This document shows positions 48,856-58,703 of a stretch of DNA of 64,000 nucleotides, piece by piece. The notes under the pieces were generated by a model. That model saw only the letters and a list, made by a program, of their open reading frames with translations, was not told the DNA's origin and ran no database searches. The stretch is from an uncultured Dehalococcoidia bacterium. GTDB taxonomy: Bacteria; Chloroflexota; Dehalococcoidia; Lucifugimonadales; UBA3495. Position 1 is the first letter of the stretch. Each line of letters starts with the position of its first letter. Both the position numbers and the translations under genes were made by a program. The stretch covers positions 2,872,981-2,936,980 of the forward strand of contig OY282494.1 in NCBI GenBank assembly GCA_958296385.1, written 5' to 3'.

Positions 48856-51800
48856 ATGCCGCAAGAAGTTATCTACATCAAGGGCGCGCGCGAGCACAAC
48901 CTTAAGAATGTTGACGTTACCATCCCCCGCGACCGGCTGGTGGTTATTACCGGGGTGTCCGGCTCCGGCAAGAGCAGCCTGGCTTTTGACACCATCTATG
49001 CCGAGGGGCAGCGCCGCTACGTGGAGTCGCTGTCGGCTTACGCCCGCCAGTTTCTGGGGCGGATGGACAAGCCGGACGTGGATTATATCGAGGGCCTTTC
49101 GCCGGCCATATCCATTGACCAGAAGGGCGTATCGCACAACCCGCGTTCTACCGTTGGCACGGTTACCGAGATTTACGACTACCTGCGGCTGCTGTACGCC
49201 CGTGTGGGCAAGCCGCACTGCCCCAAGTGCGGCAATCCGGTGGCCCGGCAAACCGTCCAGCAGATTGTTGACGCCATCCTGAACCTGCCCGAATCGTCCC
49301 GCATCACCCTGCTGGCGCCCAAGGTGCGGCGCAAAAAGGGGGAGCATCGGGAGGTGTTTGAGGCGGCCCGGCGCGGCGGTTTCGTCCGCGTCCGCGTCAA
49401 CGGCGACGTGCTGCTGGTGGAGGATACCGACACGCTGGCCCTGGACAAGCAGAAGTGGCACTACATTGATATTGTCGTTGACCGCCTGATCATCCGTCCC
49501 GACACCGAGGGCAGCCGGGTAACCGAGTCGGTGGAAACGGCCCTGCGCGAGGGCGAGGGCGTGCTTACCGTCGCCCGCGAGGGCGCTGACGACCTGGTGT
49601 TCAGCGAGCAGTTTGCCTGCGTAGCCTGCGGCGTCAGCCTGCCGGAGATTGAGCCGCGCACGTTCAGTTTCAACAGTCCCCACGGGGCGTGCGTCGTCTG
49701 CGCCGGCCTGGGCTACCAGCTGGAGGTTGACCCGTCGCTGGTCATTCAGAACCGTTCGCTGTCCCTGCTGGATGGCGCCATCGTGCCGTGGGCCCGCTCC
49801 GGCGCCGCCAACGCCTGGTACGCCAGCACGATGGAGGCCGTGGCCAGGGAGTTTGACTTCTCCGCCCATGCGCCCATCCGGGAACTTACCGACGAGCAGG
49901 TTAACGTCATTCTCTACGGCGCCGGCAAGCGCCAGGTGCAGGTTCACTACCGCACCACCCGGGGGCGTACTTTCGTCCGGCCCACCACCTACAAGGGCGT
50001 CATCCCCACCTTGCAAAGCCAGTATCAGCATACCAAGTCGGACTATACCCGCAACGAGGTTGAGCGCTATATGTCGCCGCGGGCCTGCCGGGCCTGCGGC
50101 GGCGCGCGGCTGCGGCCGGAGGCCCTGGGCGTGCTGGTGTGCGGGCGCAACATAATGGAGACAACCGGCCTCACCATCGGTGCCGGCCTGCAATGGGTGC
50201 GCAGCATCAAGCCCGGCGCCGAACCGACGGCCAGCGGCCCTGGCGCTAATGGACATAGCCCTAACGGACAGCACGGCGGCAACGGCCATCAGCCCGCCGA
50301 TGCTTTGCCCGCCGCCGACGTCTTGCCGTCTGCAAACGCGAATGGCAGCGGAAACAGCGCTAATGGCAAGGGTCGTCGTCCCCGCAAAAATGACGTCCGC
50401 CCAGATGGGCCGTCCACGCTCACCGCGCGGGAAATGACCATCGCCGACCAGATTCTCAAAGAAATTGAGGGGCGCCTGCATTTCCTCGACAGCATCGGCC
50501 TGGATTACGTAACGATGAGCCGCACCGCCCGCACGCTGTCCGGCGGCGAGGCGCAGCGGGTGCGGCTGGCTACGCAGATTGGCAGCGGGCTGACCGGCGT
50601 GCTGTACGTTTGCGACGAGCCTACCGTTGGCCTGCACCCCCACGACGACCACCGGCTGATTGGCACGCTGTCCCGCCTGCGGGATATGGGCAACACCGTC
50701 ATCGTAGTGGAGCATGACGACGCGATGATGCGGGCGGCCGACCACATCGTTGACCTGGGGCCGGGCGCCGGCGAACACGGCGGCAACATCGTAGCCACCG
50801 GCGACGTGGCGGCGGTGATGGCCAACGAGGCATCCCTCACCGGCGCCTACCTCAGCGGGCGCAAGCGCATCCCCGTTCCGGAGGAGCGCCGGCCGGGCAA
50901 CGGCCTGTCCATCTCCGTAACCGGCGCCCGCGAGAACAACCTGAAAGGCATTGACGTTGAGTTTCCCCTGGGCCTGCTGGGCTGCGTCACCGGCGTGTCC
51001 GGCAGCGGCAAAAGCACCCTGGTGTACGACATCCTGTACAAACGGCTGGCCCAGGCCGTCGCGCAGGGCCGCGACCGCCCCGGCGAACACGACGAGGTTA
51101 CCGGCATTGAGCATATTGACAAGGTAGTCAACATCGACCAGTCTCCCATCGGGCGCACGCCGCGCAGCAACCCGGCCACCTACACCGGCGCGTTCACGCC
51201 CATCCGCGAGCTGTTCGCCGCCCTGCCGGAGGCCCGCATCCGGGGCTACAAGCCGGGGCGCTTTTCGTTCAACGTCAAGGGCGGCCGCTGCGAAGCCTGC
51301 CAGGGCGAGGGCTACATCCAGATTGAGATGCAGTTCCTGCCCGACGTTACCGTGCCGTGCGAGGTTTGCCAGGGCAGCCGCTACAACCGGGAGGCGCTGG
51401 AGGTGACCCTGCGCGACCAGTCCATCGCCGACGTGCTGGCGATGACGGTGGAAACGGCGCTGGATTTCTTTTGGAACTTCTCCCGGATTCGCAACCGGCT
51501 GCAAACGCTGCGGGACGTGGGCCTGGGCTACATCAGATTGGGCCAGCCGGCAACCACGCTGTCCGGCGGCGAGGCGCAGCGGGTCAAGCTGGCCACCGAG
51601 TTATCCCGCCGGGCTACCGGGCGCACCCTCTACCTGCTGGACGAACCCACCACCGGCCTGTCCTTTGAGGACTGCGCCGCCCTGCTGCGCGTGCTGCACC
51701 GGCTGGTCGATCAGGGCAACTCGGTACTCTTGATTGAACACAACCTGGACTTAATCAAGAACTCCGACTGGATTATCGACCTGGGTCCCGGCGCCGGCGA

Positions 51801-51936
51801 TAAAGGCGGCGAACTGCTGGCCTGCGGAACGCCGGAGGCCATCGCCCAAGCCGAGCAGAGCCACACGGGCCGCTACCTGCGCCAAACGTTAGCCCAAGCG
51901 GAAACGGCGCCGCTGGCCGACGCCGTAGCCGGCTGA
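48856..51936 (+). CDS. uvrA: excinuclease ABC subunit A with low-complexity insert
   Basis: UvrA finds helix-distorting DNA damage for nucleotide excision repair. The 1026-residue protein has the first Walker [20 protein letters not shown] and zinc modules (CVACG ... [17 protein letters not shown] ... CEVC). Signature motifs [18 protein letters not shown] and [18 protein letters not shown] and a second Walker [11 protein letters not shown] are present. Residues about 455-515 are an Asn/Gly/Ala-rich insert absent from typical 940-residue UvrA proteins, preceding the first signature motif. Confidence 0.97.
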   Translation: MPQEVIYIKGAREHNLKNVDVTIPRDRLVVITGVSGSGKSSLAFDTIYAEGQRRYVESLSAYARQFLGRMDKPDVDYIEGLSPAISIDQKGVSHNPRSTVGTVTEIYDYLRLLYARVGKPHCPKCGNPVARQTVQQIVDAILNLPESSRITLLAPKVRRKKGEHREVFEAARRGGFVRVRVNGDVLLVEDTDTLALDKQKWHYIDIVVDRLIIRPDTEGSRVTESVETALREGEGVLTVAREGADDLVFSEQFACVACGVSLPEIEPRTFSFNSPHGACVVCAGLGYQLEVDPSLVIQNRSLSLLDGAIVPWARSGAANAWYASTMEAVAREFDFSAHAPIRELTDEQVNVILYGAGKRQVQVHYRTTRGRTFVRPTTYKGVIPTLQSQYQHTKSDYTRNEVERYMSPRACRACGGARLRPEALGVLVCGRNIMETTGLTIGAGLQWVRSIKPGAEPTASGPGANGHSPNGQHGGNGHQPADALPAADVLPSANANGSGNSANGKGRRPRKNDVRPDGPSTLTAREMTIADQILKEIEGRLHFLDSIGLDYVTMSRTARTLSGGEAQRVRLATQIGSGLTGVLYVCDEPTVGLHPHDDHRLIGTLSRLRDMGNTVIVVEHDDAMMRAADHIVDLGPGAGEHGGNIVATGDVAAVMANEASLTGAYLSGRKRIPVPEERRPGNGLSISVTGARENNLKGIDVEFPLGLLGCVTGVSGSGKSTLVYDILYKRLAQAVAQGRDRPGEHDEVTGIEHIDKVVNIDQSPIGRTPRSNPATYTGAFTPIRELFAALPEARIRGYKPGRFSFNVKGGRCEACQGEGYIQIEMQFLPDVTVPCEVCQGSRYNREALEVTLRDQSIADVLAMTVETALDFFWNFSRIRNRLQTLRDVGLGYIRLGQPATTLSGGEAQRVKLATELSRRATGRTLYLLDEPTTGLSFEDCAALLRVLHRLVDQGNSVLLIEHNLDLIKNSDWIIDLGPGAGDKGGELLACGTPEAIAQAEQSHTGRYLRQTLAQAETAPLADAVAG

Positions 51937-51964
51937 TGCCCCAATCCTTTGCCGTTCCAATTCT

Positions 51965-52006
51965 TTGACGCCCTGATTTATTGACGCCCTGATTTATTGA
52001 CGCTCC
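51965..52006. repeat. 16-bp direct repeats before the CocE gene
   Basis: TTGACGCCCTGATTTA occurs at 51965-51980 and 51981-51996, with a partial third unit starting at 51997. It lies 30-70 bp upstream of the CocE start. Confidence 0.6.
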
Positions 52007-52035
52007 AGTGCCGGCCTTTCCGGGAGGTTGACCCT

Positions 52036-53799
52036 ATGACTGCCCAACGCCGCCAGTATCCGGTAATCCGCGAACCCGACGTTATGGTGCCGATGCGCGA
52101 CGGCGTGCGGCTGGCTACCGACGTGGTTCGCCCCGATGCTCCCGGACGCTTTCCGGTGCTGATTAATCGCGGCCCCTACGGCAAGGACAGCTATCTGGAC
52201 AACCCCGACCATTCCATCTGGTTCTTTCCCCGCAACGGCTACGTGCTGCTCAGCCAGGACGTGCGGGGGCGCTTTGGCTCGGAGGGCGAGTACAACCCGC
52301 TGTTTCAGGAGGCGCAGGACGGCTACGACATCGTGGAGTGGGCGGCCCGCCAGCCCTGGTCTAACGGGCGCGTGGCAACTACCGGGCAAAGCTATCTGGG
52401 CGCCACGCAGTACACGCTGGCCGGCGGCCATCCGCTGCCGCCCCATCTGCAAACGCTGGTGCCGGTGTCCGCGTCCGCCGACTTTCACCAGTCCTGGGTC
52501 TATCACACCGGCGGCGTGATGGAGTGGGGCTGGACGGTGCCTTACGCCATCCTGAAAGGCCGCAACACCCTGGCCCGCGCCGGGCGGGATGACCTGCTGG
52601 CCCGGATGGATGATTACGTCATCGCGCCGGGCAACTTCGGGCAGCCCCTGTCCGACGAGTGGTATCGCCATCTGCCCCTGTGCGACTGGATTGACCGGCT
52701 GCGGGAGGCGGCGCCCTACTTTCACGAATACTTTGACCAGGAACTGGACGGCCCCTACTGGTGGCCCATCAACATGATACGCCAGGCCGCCAACGTAACC
52801 GTGCCGATGTTTCACATCACGTCCTGGTACGACATCTTTCTGGAGGGCGCGCTCAATTCGTACAACGCCATCCGGCAGCACGGCGGCAGCGAACTGGCCC
52901 GCCGCAATCAAAAGCTGCTGGTGGGCCCCTGGGGCCATCTGCGGCCTTTCACGCAGCCCACTACCGGCGGCGCCGGCAACATTGACTTCGGCCCGGCGGC
53001 CGCCATCGAGCTGCACGACTATATGATGCGGTGGTACGACTACTGGCTACAAGATATTGACACCGGCATTATGGACGATGCGCCGGTCAAGCTGTTTGTG
53101 ATGGGCGATAACCGCTGGCGGGATGAGCAGGAATGGCCGCTGGCCCGCACGCACTACACCCGCTGGTATCTCCACTCCGGCGGCGCCGCCAACACCCGCA
53201 GCGGCGACGGCTCCCTCTCCACCGTGCCCCCGGAAACCGACGCGCCGGCCGACGAGTTCACCTATGACCCGGCCAACCCGGCGCCCACGATGGGCGGCAA
53301 CACGCTGATTATTGACTACGGCGTGTTTGACCAGCGGCCCGTGGAAGACCGCCCCGACGTGCTGGTTTATACGTCGGAACCGCTGCCGTCGGACGTTGAA
53401 ATCACCGGCCCGATAACGGTCACCCTGTACGCCGCCACCACTGCGCCGGATACGGATTTCACTGCCAAGCTGGTTGACGTGCGGCCCGACGGGTTCGCCC
53501 ACAACTTGCAGGACGGCGTCATCCGCGCCCGCTACCGCACATCGGTGCGCGAGCCGTCGCCCATCAATCCGGGCCGGGTCTATCGCTACGAGATTGACTT
53601 GTGGGCCACCAGCCACGTGGTCAAGGCCGGCCATCGCATACGGGTGGATATATCCAGCAGCAACTTTCCCCGCTTTGACCGCAACCCCAACACCGGCGCC
53701 GCCCTGGGCGTGGACGCCCGCTTGCAAGCGGCCCGCCAAACCGTGCATCATTCCGCGCAACACCCCTCGCACATAACCCTGCCCATCATCCCGCGCTGA
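52036..53799 (+). CDS. CocE/NonD-family hydrolase
   Basis: The 587-residue serine hydrolase resembles cocaine esterase and X-Pro dipeptidyl-peptidases. VMVPMRDGVRLATDVVRPDA starts the hydrolase domain and the nucleophile elbow is TTGQSYLGATQ. GPWGHLRPF carries a likely catalytic His. A C-terminal jelly-roll (DVEITGPITVTLYAATTAPD ... HRIRVDISSSNFPRFDRNPN) follows. GGGAGG precedes the ATG at 52036. It likely hydrolyses an ester or amide in the same catabolic context as the dioxygenase downstream. Confidence 0.92.
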   Translation: MTAQRRQYPVIREPDVMVPMRDGVRLATDVVRPDAPGRFPVLINRGPYGKDSYLDNPDHSIWFFPRNGYVLLSQDVRGRFGSEGEYNPLFQEAQDGYDIVEWAARQPWSNGRVATTGQSYLGATQYTLAGGHPLPPHLQTLVPVSASADFHQSWVYHTGGVMEWGWTVPYAILKGRNTLARAGRDDLLARMDDYVIAPGNFGQPLSDEWYRHLPLCDWIDRLREAAPYFHEYFDQELDGPYWWPINMIRQAANVTVPMFHITSWYDIFLEGALNSYNAIRQHGGSELARRNQKLLVGPWGHLRPFTQPTTGGAGNIDFGPAAAIELHDYMMRWYDYWLQDIDTGIMDDAPVKLFVMGDNRWRDEQEWPLARTHYTRWYLHSGGAANTRSGDGSLSTVPPETDAPADEFTYDPANPAPTMGGNTLIIDYGVFDQRPVEDRPDVLVYTSEPLPSDVEITGPITVTLYAATTAPDTDFTAKLVDVRPDGFAHNLQDGVIRARYRTSVREPSPINPGRVYRYEIDLWATSHVVKAGHRIRVDISSSNFPRFDRNPNTGAALGVDARLQAARQTVHHSAQHPSHITLPIIPR

Positions 53800-53826
53800 T
53801 AATACTGCTACTGCGGAGGGTTCAGA

Positions 53827-55185
53827 ATGGACATCAATAATACAATGTCTGACATTCCGATGTACGACAGTCTGGTGTACGACCGCCCGGATTTGGGCCA
53901 GTTCAAGGTGCACCGCTCCAGTATGACGTCGCCGGACATCTACGATTTGGAGATGCGACGCATCTTTGACCGCTGCTGGCTGTATCTGGGCCACGAGTCG
54001 GAGATTCCCAATGCCGGGGATTACGCCCGGCGGGTGGTGGCGGAGCGGCCGCTGTTCTTTGCCCGCAATCGGGAGGGCGAGCTGCGGGTGTTTCACAACA
54101 CTTGCCCGCACCGGGGCGCGCTCATCTGCCGCAGCGACCGGGGCAACGCGCCGGTGTTCCAGTGCTTTTACCACGCCTGGAGTTTCAATACCTCCGGCGA
54201 ACTAATCGGCCTGCCCGACGCCGACGGCTACGGCCCGGACTTTGACCGGGCCGAGATGTCCCTGCGCGCGCCCCGCTATGACATCTACCGGGGGTTCATC
54301 TTTGTGTGCTTTGACGAGGAAACCGTGCCGCTGCGGGAGTATCTGGCCGGCGCCGCCGAATATCTGGACTTAGTCTGCGACCAGAGTATTGACGGTATGC
54401 AGGTCATTCCCGGTTCCAACCGTTACAGTATCAAGGCCAACTGGAAACTGCTGGGCGAAAACAGCGTTGACGGCTACCACGTCATCCCCACCCACCAGAC
54501 TTACTTTGATTATATGGACGGGCAGGGCGCCGAGACGACGGGCAGCCGCAAGGGGTTTGGCCGCGCGCTGGGCAACGGCCACGGCGCTATGGAGAACGAC
54601 GCCATCTTTGGCCGCCCCATCGCCATGTGGCATCCCTACTTTGGTGAGGACGCCCGACCGCAGATGCAGCGCGTCAAGGATGACCTCATCGCCCGCTTTG
54701 GCCGCACCAAGGCGCTGCGGATGGCGGAAAAGAGCCGCAACCTGCTGATATTCCCCAACCTGATTATCAACGACATAATGGCCGTAACCATCCGCGTGTT
54801 CCAGCCGACCGGCCCCGCCGGGATGGACGTTACCGCCTGGGAACTGGCGCCGGCCGGCGAAAGCGGCAACCTGCTGCGCCGCCGCCTGGAGTCATTCCTG
54901 GCCTTTCTGGGCCCCGGCGGATTGGCCACTCCCGACGACGTAGAGGCCCTGGAATCGTGCCAGCAGGGGTTCCGCGCCGGCGGGGTTGAATGGTCGGACT
55001 TGTCCCGCGGCATGACCCGCTCCCCCCGGGGCAGCGACGAGTTGCAGATGCGCTCATTCTGGCGACGCTGGCAGTCGCTGGTTGCCGACCTGCCCTACGT
55101 AGAACAGTACGAACACGGCCTCACCCCCGGCGCAATCCCCGAAGTAGATCCCTCCCCGGAACTGGCCCCCTCCGCCGACGACTAA
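53827..55185 (+). CDS. aromatic ring-hydroxylating dioxygenase alpha subunit
   Basis: The 452-residue protein carries a Rieske centre (NTCPHRGALICRSDRG, then CFYHAWSF) and a mononuclear iron site in ENSVDGYHVIPTHQTYFDYM (Asp/His/His). Such subunits insert both atoms of O2 into aromatic rings using electrons from a reductase and ferredoxin. The small subunit gene follows; no reductase is adjacent. The substrate cannot be inferred. Confidence 0.93.
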   Translation: MDINNTMSDIPMYDSLVYDRPDLGQFKVHRSSMTSPDIYDLEMRRIFDRCWLYLGHESEIPNAGDYARRVVAERPLFFARNREGELRVFHNTCPHRGALICRSDRGNAPVFQCFYHAWSFNTSGELIGLPDADGYGPDFDRAEMSLRAPRYDIYRGFIFVCFDEETVPLREYLAGAAEYLDLVCDQSIDGMQVIPGSNRYSIKANWKLLGENSVDGYHVIPTHQTYFDYMDGQGAETTGSRKGFGRALGNGHGAMENDAIFGRPIAMWHPYFGEDARPQMQRVKDDLIARFGRTKALRMAEKSRNLLIFPNLIINDIMAVTIRVFQPTGPAGMDVTAWELAPAGESGNLLRRRLESFLAFLGPGGLATPDDVEALESCQQGFRAGGVEWSDLSRGMTRSPRGSDELQMRSFWRRWQSLVADLPYVEQYEHGLTPGAIPEVDPSPELAPSADD

Positions 55186-55230
55186 CCGGCCGCTGACGAC
55201 TGACCGGCCACCGACGAGGAACCGCCCAAC

Positions 55231-55758
55231 ATGGCGCCCGAACTTACCCCATCATTCCCCCCGCCGGCTACCGTAGAGTCGCTGCTCCTGCAATACGAAG
55301 TAGAGCAGCTGCTGTACCGCGAGGCCCGCATCCTTGATGACTGGAACCTTGATGCCTGGCTGACGCTGTACACCGCCGACGCGCGCTACATCGTGCCCAC
55401 CACCGACTTGCCCGACGCCAACCCGGACACCGATTTGGTGTTTATCGACGACGACTACCAGCGGATGGCAGGACGCGTTGGCCGGCTGAAAAGCCGCCAC
55501 GCCCACCGGGAATACCCGGCATCCCGCACCCGTCGTTTCATCAGCAACGTAATGGTAACCGATGTTGACGGCAATGAAATCAGCGCCACCGCCTCCGTAG
55601 CGGTGTGGCGATTCCGCGCCGGCGAATCCGCCCCCTACGTCGGATACTATGACGTCCGGATGCGCCGCGTAGCCGGCCAACTCAAACTATGCTACAAACG
55701 CGCCGTGTTGGACCAGGAAGCCCTATCGGACCATGGGGCGTTGAGTATCATTTTCTAA
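55231..55758 (+). CDS. ring-hydroxylating dioxygenase beta subunit
   Basis: The 175-residue SnoaL-like protein has the small-subunit pattern VEQLLYREARILDDWNLDAW, LTLYTADARYIVPTTD, and TRRFISNVMVTDVDGNEISA, typical of the structural beta subunit of Rieske dioxygenases. It is encoded 45 bp after the alpha subunit and would form an alpha3beta3 hexamer. Confidence 0.9.
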   Translation: MAPELTPSFPPPATVESLLLQYEVEQLLYREARILDDWNLDAWLTLYTADARYIVPTTDLPDANPDTDLVFIDDDYQRMAGRVGRLKSRHAHREYPASRTRRFISNVMVTDVDGNEISATASVAVWRFRAGESAPYVGYYDVRMRRVAGQLKLCYKRAVLDQEALSDHGALSIIF

Positions 55759-55833
55759 TCGCAATCTCCCGGCCTGTGGTGTGGTAGCATTACTGAGAAT
55801 TAGCGGCAGTGCCGATTGTGTGAGGCTTTGGCG

Positions 55834-56295
55834 ATGACTATTGCAAACCGGATTTTTGACGACGCGCAGCGCGATTTGCTCCAGGCGGCCCTCAACCGCA
55901 TCGTGCCGGCGGATGGCGAAATGCCGGCCGCTGGCGACTTGGGCATCGCGGAGTTCATCGAAGGGGTAGCCGCCGAGCGCAGCACAGCCCGCCGGTTGTT
56001 TCTGGACGGCCTGGTGCAAATCCGGCTGGCCGCCGCGGAACGGGGCGGTGCTTTCTCCGCACTGCCGGCGGCGGCCCAAACCGAAACGCTGGAGGCCGTT
56101 GCCGCCGCCGCGCCGGAGTTCTTTCAGCAGCTGGTAACGCAAACTTATCGCGGCTACTACACCAACCAAACGGTGTTTGACCTGCTCCAGTACCGCGCGC
56201 CCAACCGCGCCGACTACGCCCCGCTGCCCTTTGACGAATCCCTGCTGGAACCCGTGCGCCAGCGGGGGCCCATCTGGGTGCGGACGTCCGGTTAG
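55834..56295 (+). CDS. gluconate 2-dehydrogenase subunit 3-like protein
   Basis: The 153-residue protein (DDAQRDLLQAALNRIVPADG, GIAEFIEGVAAER, TYRGYYTNQTVFDLLQY) fits the gluconate 2-dehydrogenase subunit 3 family, small partners of membrane-linked FAD dehydrogenases. No GMC-type large subunit lies beside it and no signal peptide is clear, so the partner is unknown. ATG at 55834 matches the family start. Confidence 0.75.
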   Translation: MTIANRIFDDAQRDLLQAALNRIVPADGEMPAAGDLGIAEFIEGVAAERSTARRLFLDGLVQIRLAAAERGGAFSALPAAAQTETLEAVAAAAPEFFQQLVTQTYRGYYTNQTVFDLLQYRAPNRADYAPLPFDESLLEPVRQRGPIWVRTSG

Positions 56296-56306
56296 TCCGT
56301 CAATCA

Positions 56307-56519
56307 TCAGTCCAGGCTCGCATCCATGCGCTGAGCTCCCGCGCCCCCGCCCAGCCATGCATCATAGGCGGGTTCGTCGCTGAGCATTACCATCGCCGTG
56401 TCCGCCGCCGTATCGTAGGTCGGGCTGCCGTACAGATACCAGCCCAACTTAAGCAGCGTGTTCACCTCGTTGTCAAAGTCTCCCAGACTTAACCGAGCGG
56501 CTACCGTCTTGATTTTCAT
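56307..56519 (-). CDS. DUF1737-like small protein
   Basis: The 70-residue protein contains NEVNTLLKLGWYLYGSPTYD, resembling the DUF1737 motif of an acidic helix followed by L..GW.L.G. The family is uncharacterised. It converges with the preceding plus-strand gene. Confidence 0.45.
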   Translation of the reverse strand: MKIKTVAARLSLGDFDNEVNTLLKLGWYLYGSPTYDTAADTAMVMLSDEPAYDAWLGGGAGAQRMDASLD

Positions 56520-56582
56520 TTGTCCTATCCTTTGCGGAAAGTGTTGGCGCGGGCAGTGTCGGCCGCCCGCGAGTGTAATTGT

Positions 56583-57560
56583 TCAGGCGGCCAGCGGCAG
56601 GGCCAGCTGCGTGGGCGATGCGCTCCGGTCGTCGCTGTAATCCCCGCCGTAGGCCATCTCCATAACCTCGGTGAACCCCGGCAGGGTTGCGGGTTGCAGT
56701 CCTTTAATGGACGGCATACGGGGCAGTTCCCAGCGCAGGCGGGCATCGTCCACCAGGTTCAGCACGGCGTGGGTGTAATCGCGGGGGGCGTGTTCGCTGC
56801 GGTACAGGCGGGCGTAGCCGGGCGCCAGGTGGGGGTACGACTCCCGGATTAGCGGCATAAACCATTCCCGGCTGCCGGGGCGCAGGAACAGCAGGTTCCC
56901 GGACAGGAATTGCGCCCGATGCTCGGCGGCGGCCTTGACCAAAGCGTTGATGCTGTCGGCGGCGTCGGACAGGCCGGGCAGCAGCGGAGCGGCCAGCACG
57001 CCGGCGCTGATGCCATGCTCCACCAGATACTGCATCGCCTCCAGCCGGGCCATCGGGTGCGGCGCGCCCGGCTCCGTCTCCCGCCACACCGTTTCGTCAA
57101 TGGTGCCAACGCTGAACACCACCTGCACGCCGGCCACTTCGCCAAGCCGCCGCAGCACGTCAACATCCCGCCGGATTAGCGTCCCCTTGGTGGTAATCGA
57201 CGCCGGATTGCGGAAGTCGGCCAGCACCTGGAGAATCTGCCGGGTCAGCTGATACTGCGCCTCGGCCGGCTCGTAAGGGTCGGATGCCGTGCCGATGGCG
57301 ATGGCCTCGCCGGCCCACTTGGAGCGCGACAATTCCTGCCGCAGCACCTCCGGCGCGTTGACCTTGGCGAATATCTGCCGGTCAAAGTCGGCGCCGGCGT
57401 CCATCCCCCAATACTGGTGCGTGGAACGGGCGTAGCAGTAGCGGCAGGCGTGCCGGCAGCCGCGATACGGGTTAATCGTCCACTGAAAGGGAAAATCCGG
57501 CGCGTTGACGTGGTTGATGATGGACTTGCATTGGATTTCGGTAACTTCGGCGGCGGCCAT
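56583..57560 (-). CDS. SPL-family radical SAM protein
   Basis: The 325-residue protein has the radical SAM cysteine triad in GCRHACRYCYARSTHQYWG and a TIM-barrel-like remainder, resembling Rv2578c-type proteins in the spore photoproduct lyase superfamily. AIAIGTASDPYEPAEAQYQL and VVFSVGTIDETVWRETEPGA are family-like. It cleaves SAM to a 5'-deoxyadenosyl radical; the substrate is unknown. A palindrome lies about 130 bp upstream of the start. Confidence 0.87.
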   Translation of the reverse strand: MAAAEVTEIQCKSIINHVNAPDFPFQWTINPYRGCRHACRYCYARSTHQYWGMDAGADFDRQIFAKVNAPEVLRQELSRSKWAGEAIAIGTASDPYEPAEAQYQLTRQILQVLADFRNPASITTKGTLIRRDVDVLRRLGEVAGVQVVFSVGTIDETVWRETEPGAPHPMARLEAMQYLVEHGISAGVLAAPLLPGLSDAADSINALVKAAAEHRAQFLSGNLLFLRPGSREWFMPLIRESYPHLAPGYARLYRSEHAPRDYTHAVLNLVDDARLRWELPRMPSIKGLQPATLPGFTEVMEMAYGGDYSDDRSASPTQLALPLAA

Positions 57561-57692
57561 GGGTCAGTCCTCCGGTCGGCGTCCTGTCGCCCGCAGGAGG
57601 GCAACAAACGAATGTTCTAGCCAGTTACCACCAGTTTAGGGCAGATGTTCCAACCTGTCAACACCAACGCGTCACTCCGGAAAATCGGGGAA

Positions 57693-57706
57693 TTACCAGC
57701 TGGTAA
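57693..57706. promoter_or_regulatory. palindrome, possible operator
   Basis: TTACCAGCTGGTAA is a perfect 14-bp palindrome. Related half-sites (CCAGTTACCACCAG) occur at about 57619-57632, between it and the radical SAM gene. Regulator unknown. Confidence 0.35.
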
Positions 57707-57725
57707 CGCGCGGAACTAATGACGC

Positions 57726-57956
57726 TCAAGGCAATGAGGATTCCTGCGCTTGTCCCGTTGTGCTGATGCCGTTTGGCCGGCGGGTGCAACAGTAACAGCA
57801 GGGACGAACCACCTCATGGAGCAGCCGGGCATTGTTCGAGCCGGAGCTTTGGCGATACTCGCGAATCTTGGTTATGAGAACGTAACCGGCGAGTGCAAAG
57901 CCGGTGGCAAAGAGGATGGCGGCGACTATGGTTAAAAGGATGGCTAACATCAACAT
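57726..57956 (-). CDS. possible small single-pass membrane protein
   Basis: The 76-residue frame begins with a hydrophobic segment (MLMLAILLTIVAAILFATGF ALAGY) followed by a charged and Cys-containing tail. GAGG is close to the ATG. It could be real or chance; the family is not recognised. The stretch 57957-58180 holds nothing I can name. Confidence 0.35.
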   Translation of the reverse strand: MLMLAILLTIVAAILFATGFALAGYVLITKIREYRQSSGSNNARLLHEVVRPCCYCCTRRPNGISTTGQAQESSLP

Positions 57957-58208
57957 AGGGGCCTCGCAGCCTACGGCAATGGCGTACTAGCGGGGGCTGG
58001 CCCTGGTAGGCATAATCGCAGTGTACAAGGCGGTACGCCGGCGCGCAAGGATGGGTCTAGTCCGGCAGCGTTGCGTTTTAGGCGGTTCAATCAGCCCACC
58101 GTCTGCCACTCTGGGCGCAGCGATGAATCCCAATGCCGCAGCAGCACCCTCGCCCCCAGGGTACGCCGGCCGCCCCGTCAAATCCAAAAAATCAGCGACA
58201 CCAATCAC

Positions 58209-58237
58209 TTGCAATCGCACTTTCGTTCGTGTAGGAT
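58209..58237 (+). promoter_or_regulatory. promoter of ncRNA element 1, copy C
   Basis: TTGCAA (58209-58214), a 17-bp spacer and TAGGAT (58232-58237). This is one -10 difference from copies A and B, with the same spacing and upstream A-tract. Confidence 0.68.
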
Positions 58238-58242
58238 ACATC

Positions 58243-58594
58243 TATCGGGCAAATCAACCAACCAATCCCCCCTTAGCCGTCCTCGCTCGAGAACATCCCC
58301 TGAGGAACCGGGGCCATCACACTGCTAGCACAACCGCTGGAGATTCAAGTCAAAACGGCCAGTCAGCATCAAATCGCAATCGGCAAGGGTAGTCCCATCC
58401 CCGCTTCCACGGCGCGGGCTGCCTCCGCAGGGTATCGAGCTTCAGCCCGCGTGCTGTCCGAAAAGGCAGGCCACGTAAAATGAAGGTCCAAAATAGTTGC
58501 GTACCAACCTCCGGCCGTAGGGCTGACAACGACTTGAATCTCCGACAACCAACACCAAATCAAACCGAACCCACCGCCCGATAAACGCCCGATA
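58243..58594 (+). ncRNA. structured repeat RNA, element 1 copy C
   Basis: This is the third copy of the element at 3994-4349; the block with flanks spans about 58180-58636. TATCGGGC (58243-58250) pairs over 8 bp with GCCCGATA at 58576-58583 or 58587-58594. The long helix joins 58339-58351 with 58531-58543. The CCCC...GGGG hairpin after the 5' end and the CTG...CAG arm are kept with changed loops. It converges on the hydrolase gene at 58704. Confidence 0.65.
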
Positions 58595-58703
58595 CCAGTC
58601 AACCACAAACCCTCTCCCAAAGGATGACCCATCATGACTTGACCAAACCACCCTGAAACGGAACGCTGCCTCTATTCCCCCCGGCTTGCCAACCCCCGTT
58701 TTA

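Noticed and set aside
48517-51504. 995-codon open frame antisense to uvrA
   Set aside because: It lies opposite a certain uvrA, has no family motifs, and results from GC-rich codon bias leaving few stops.
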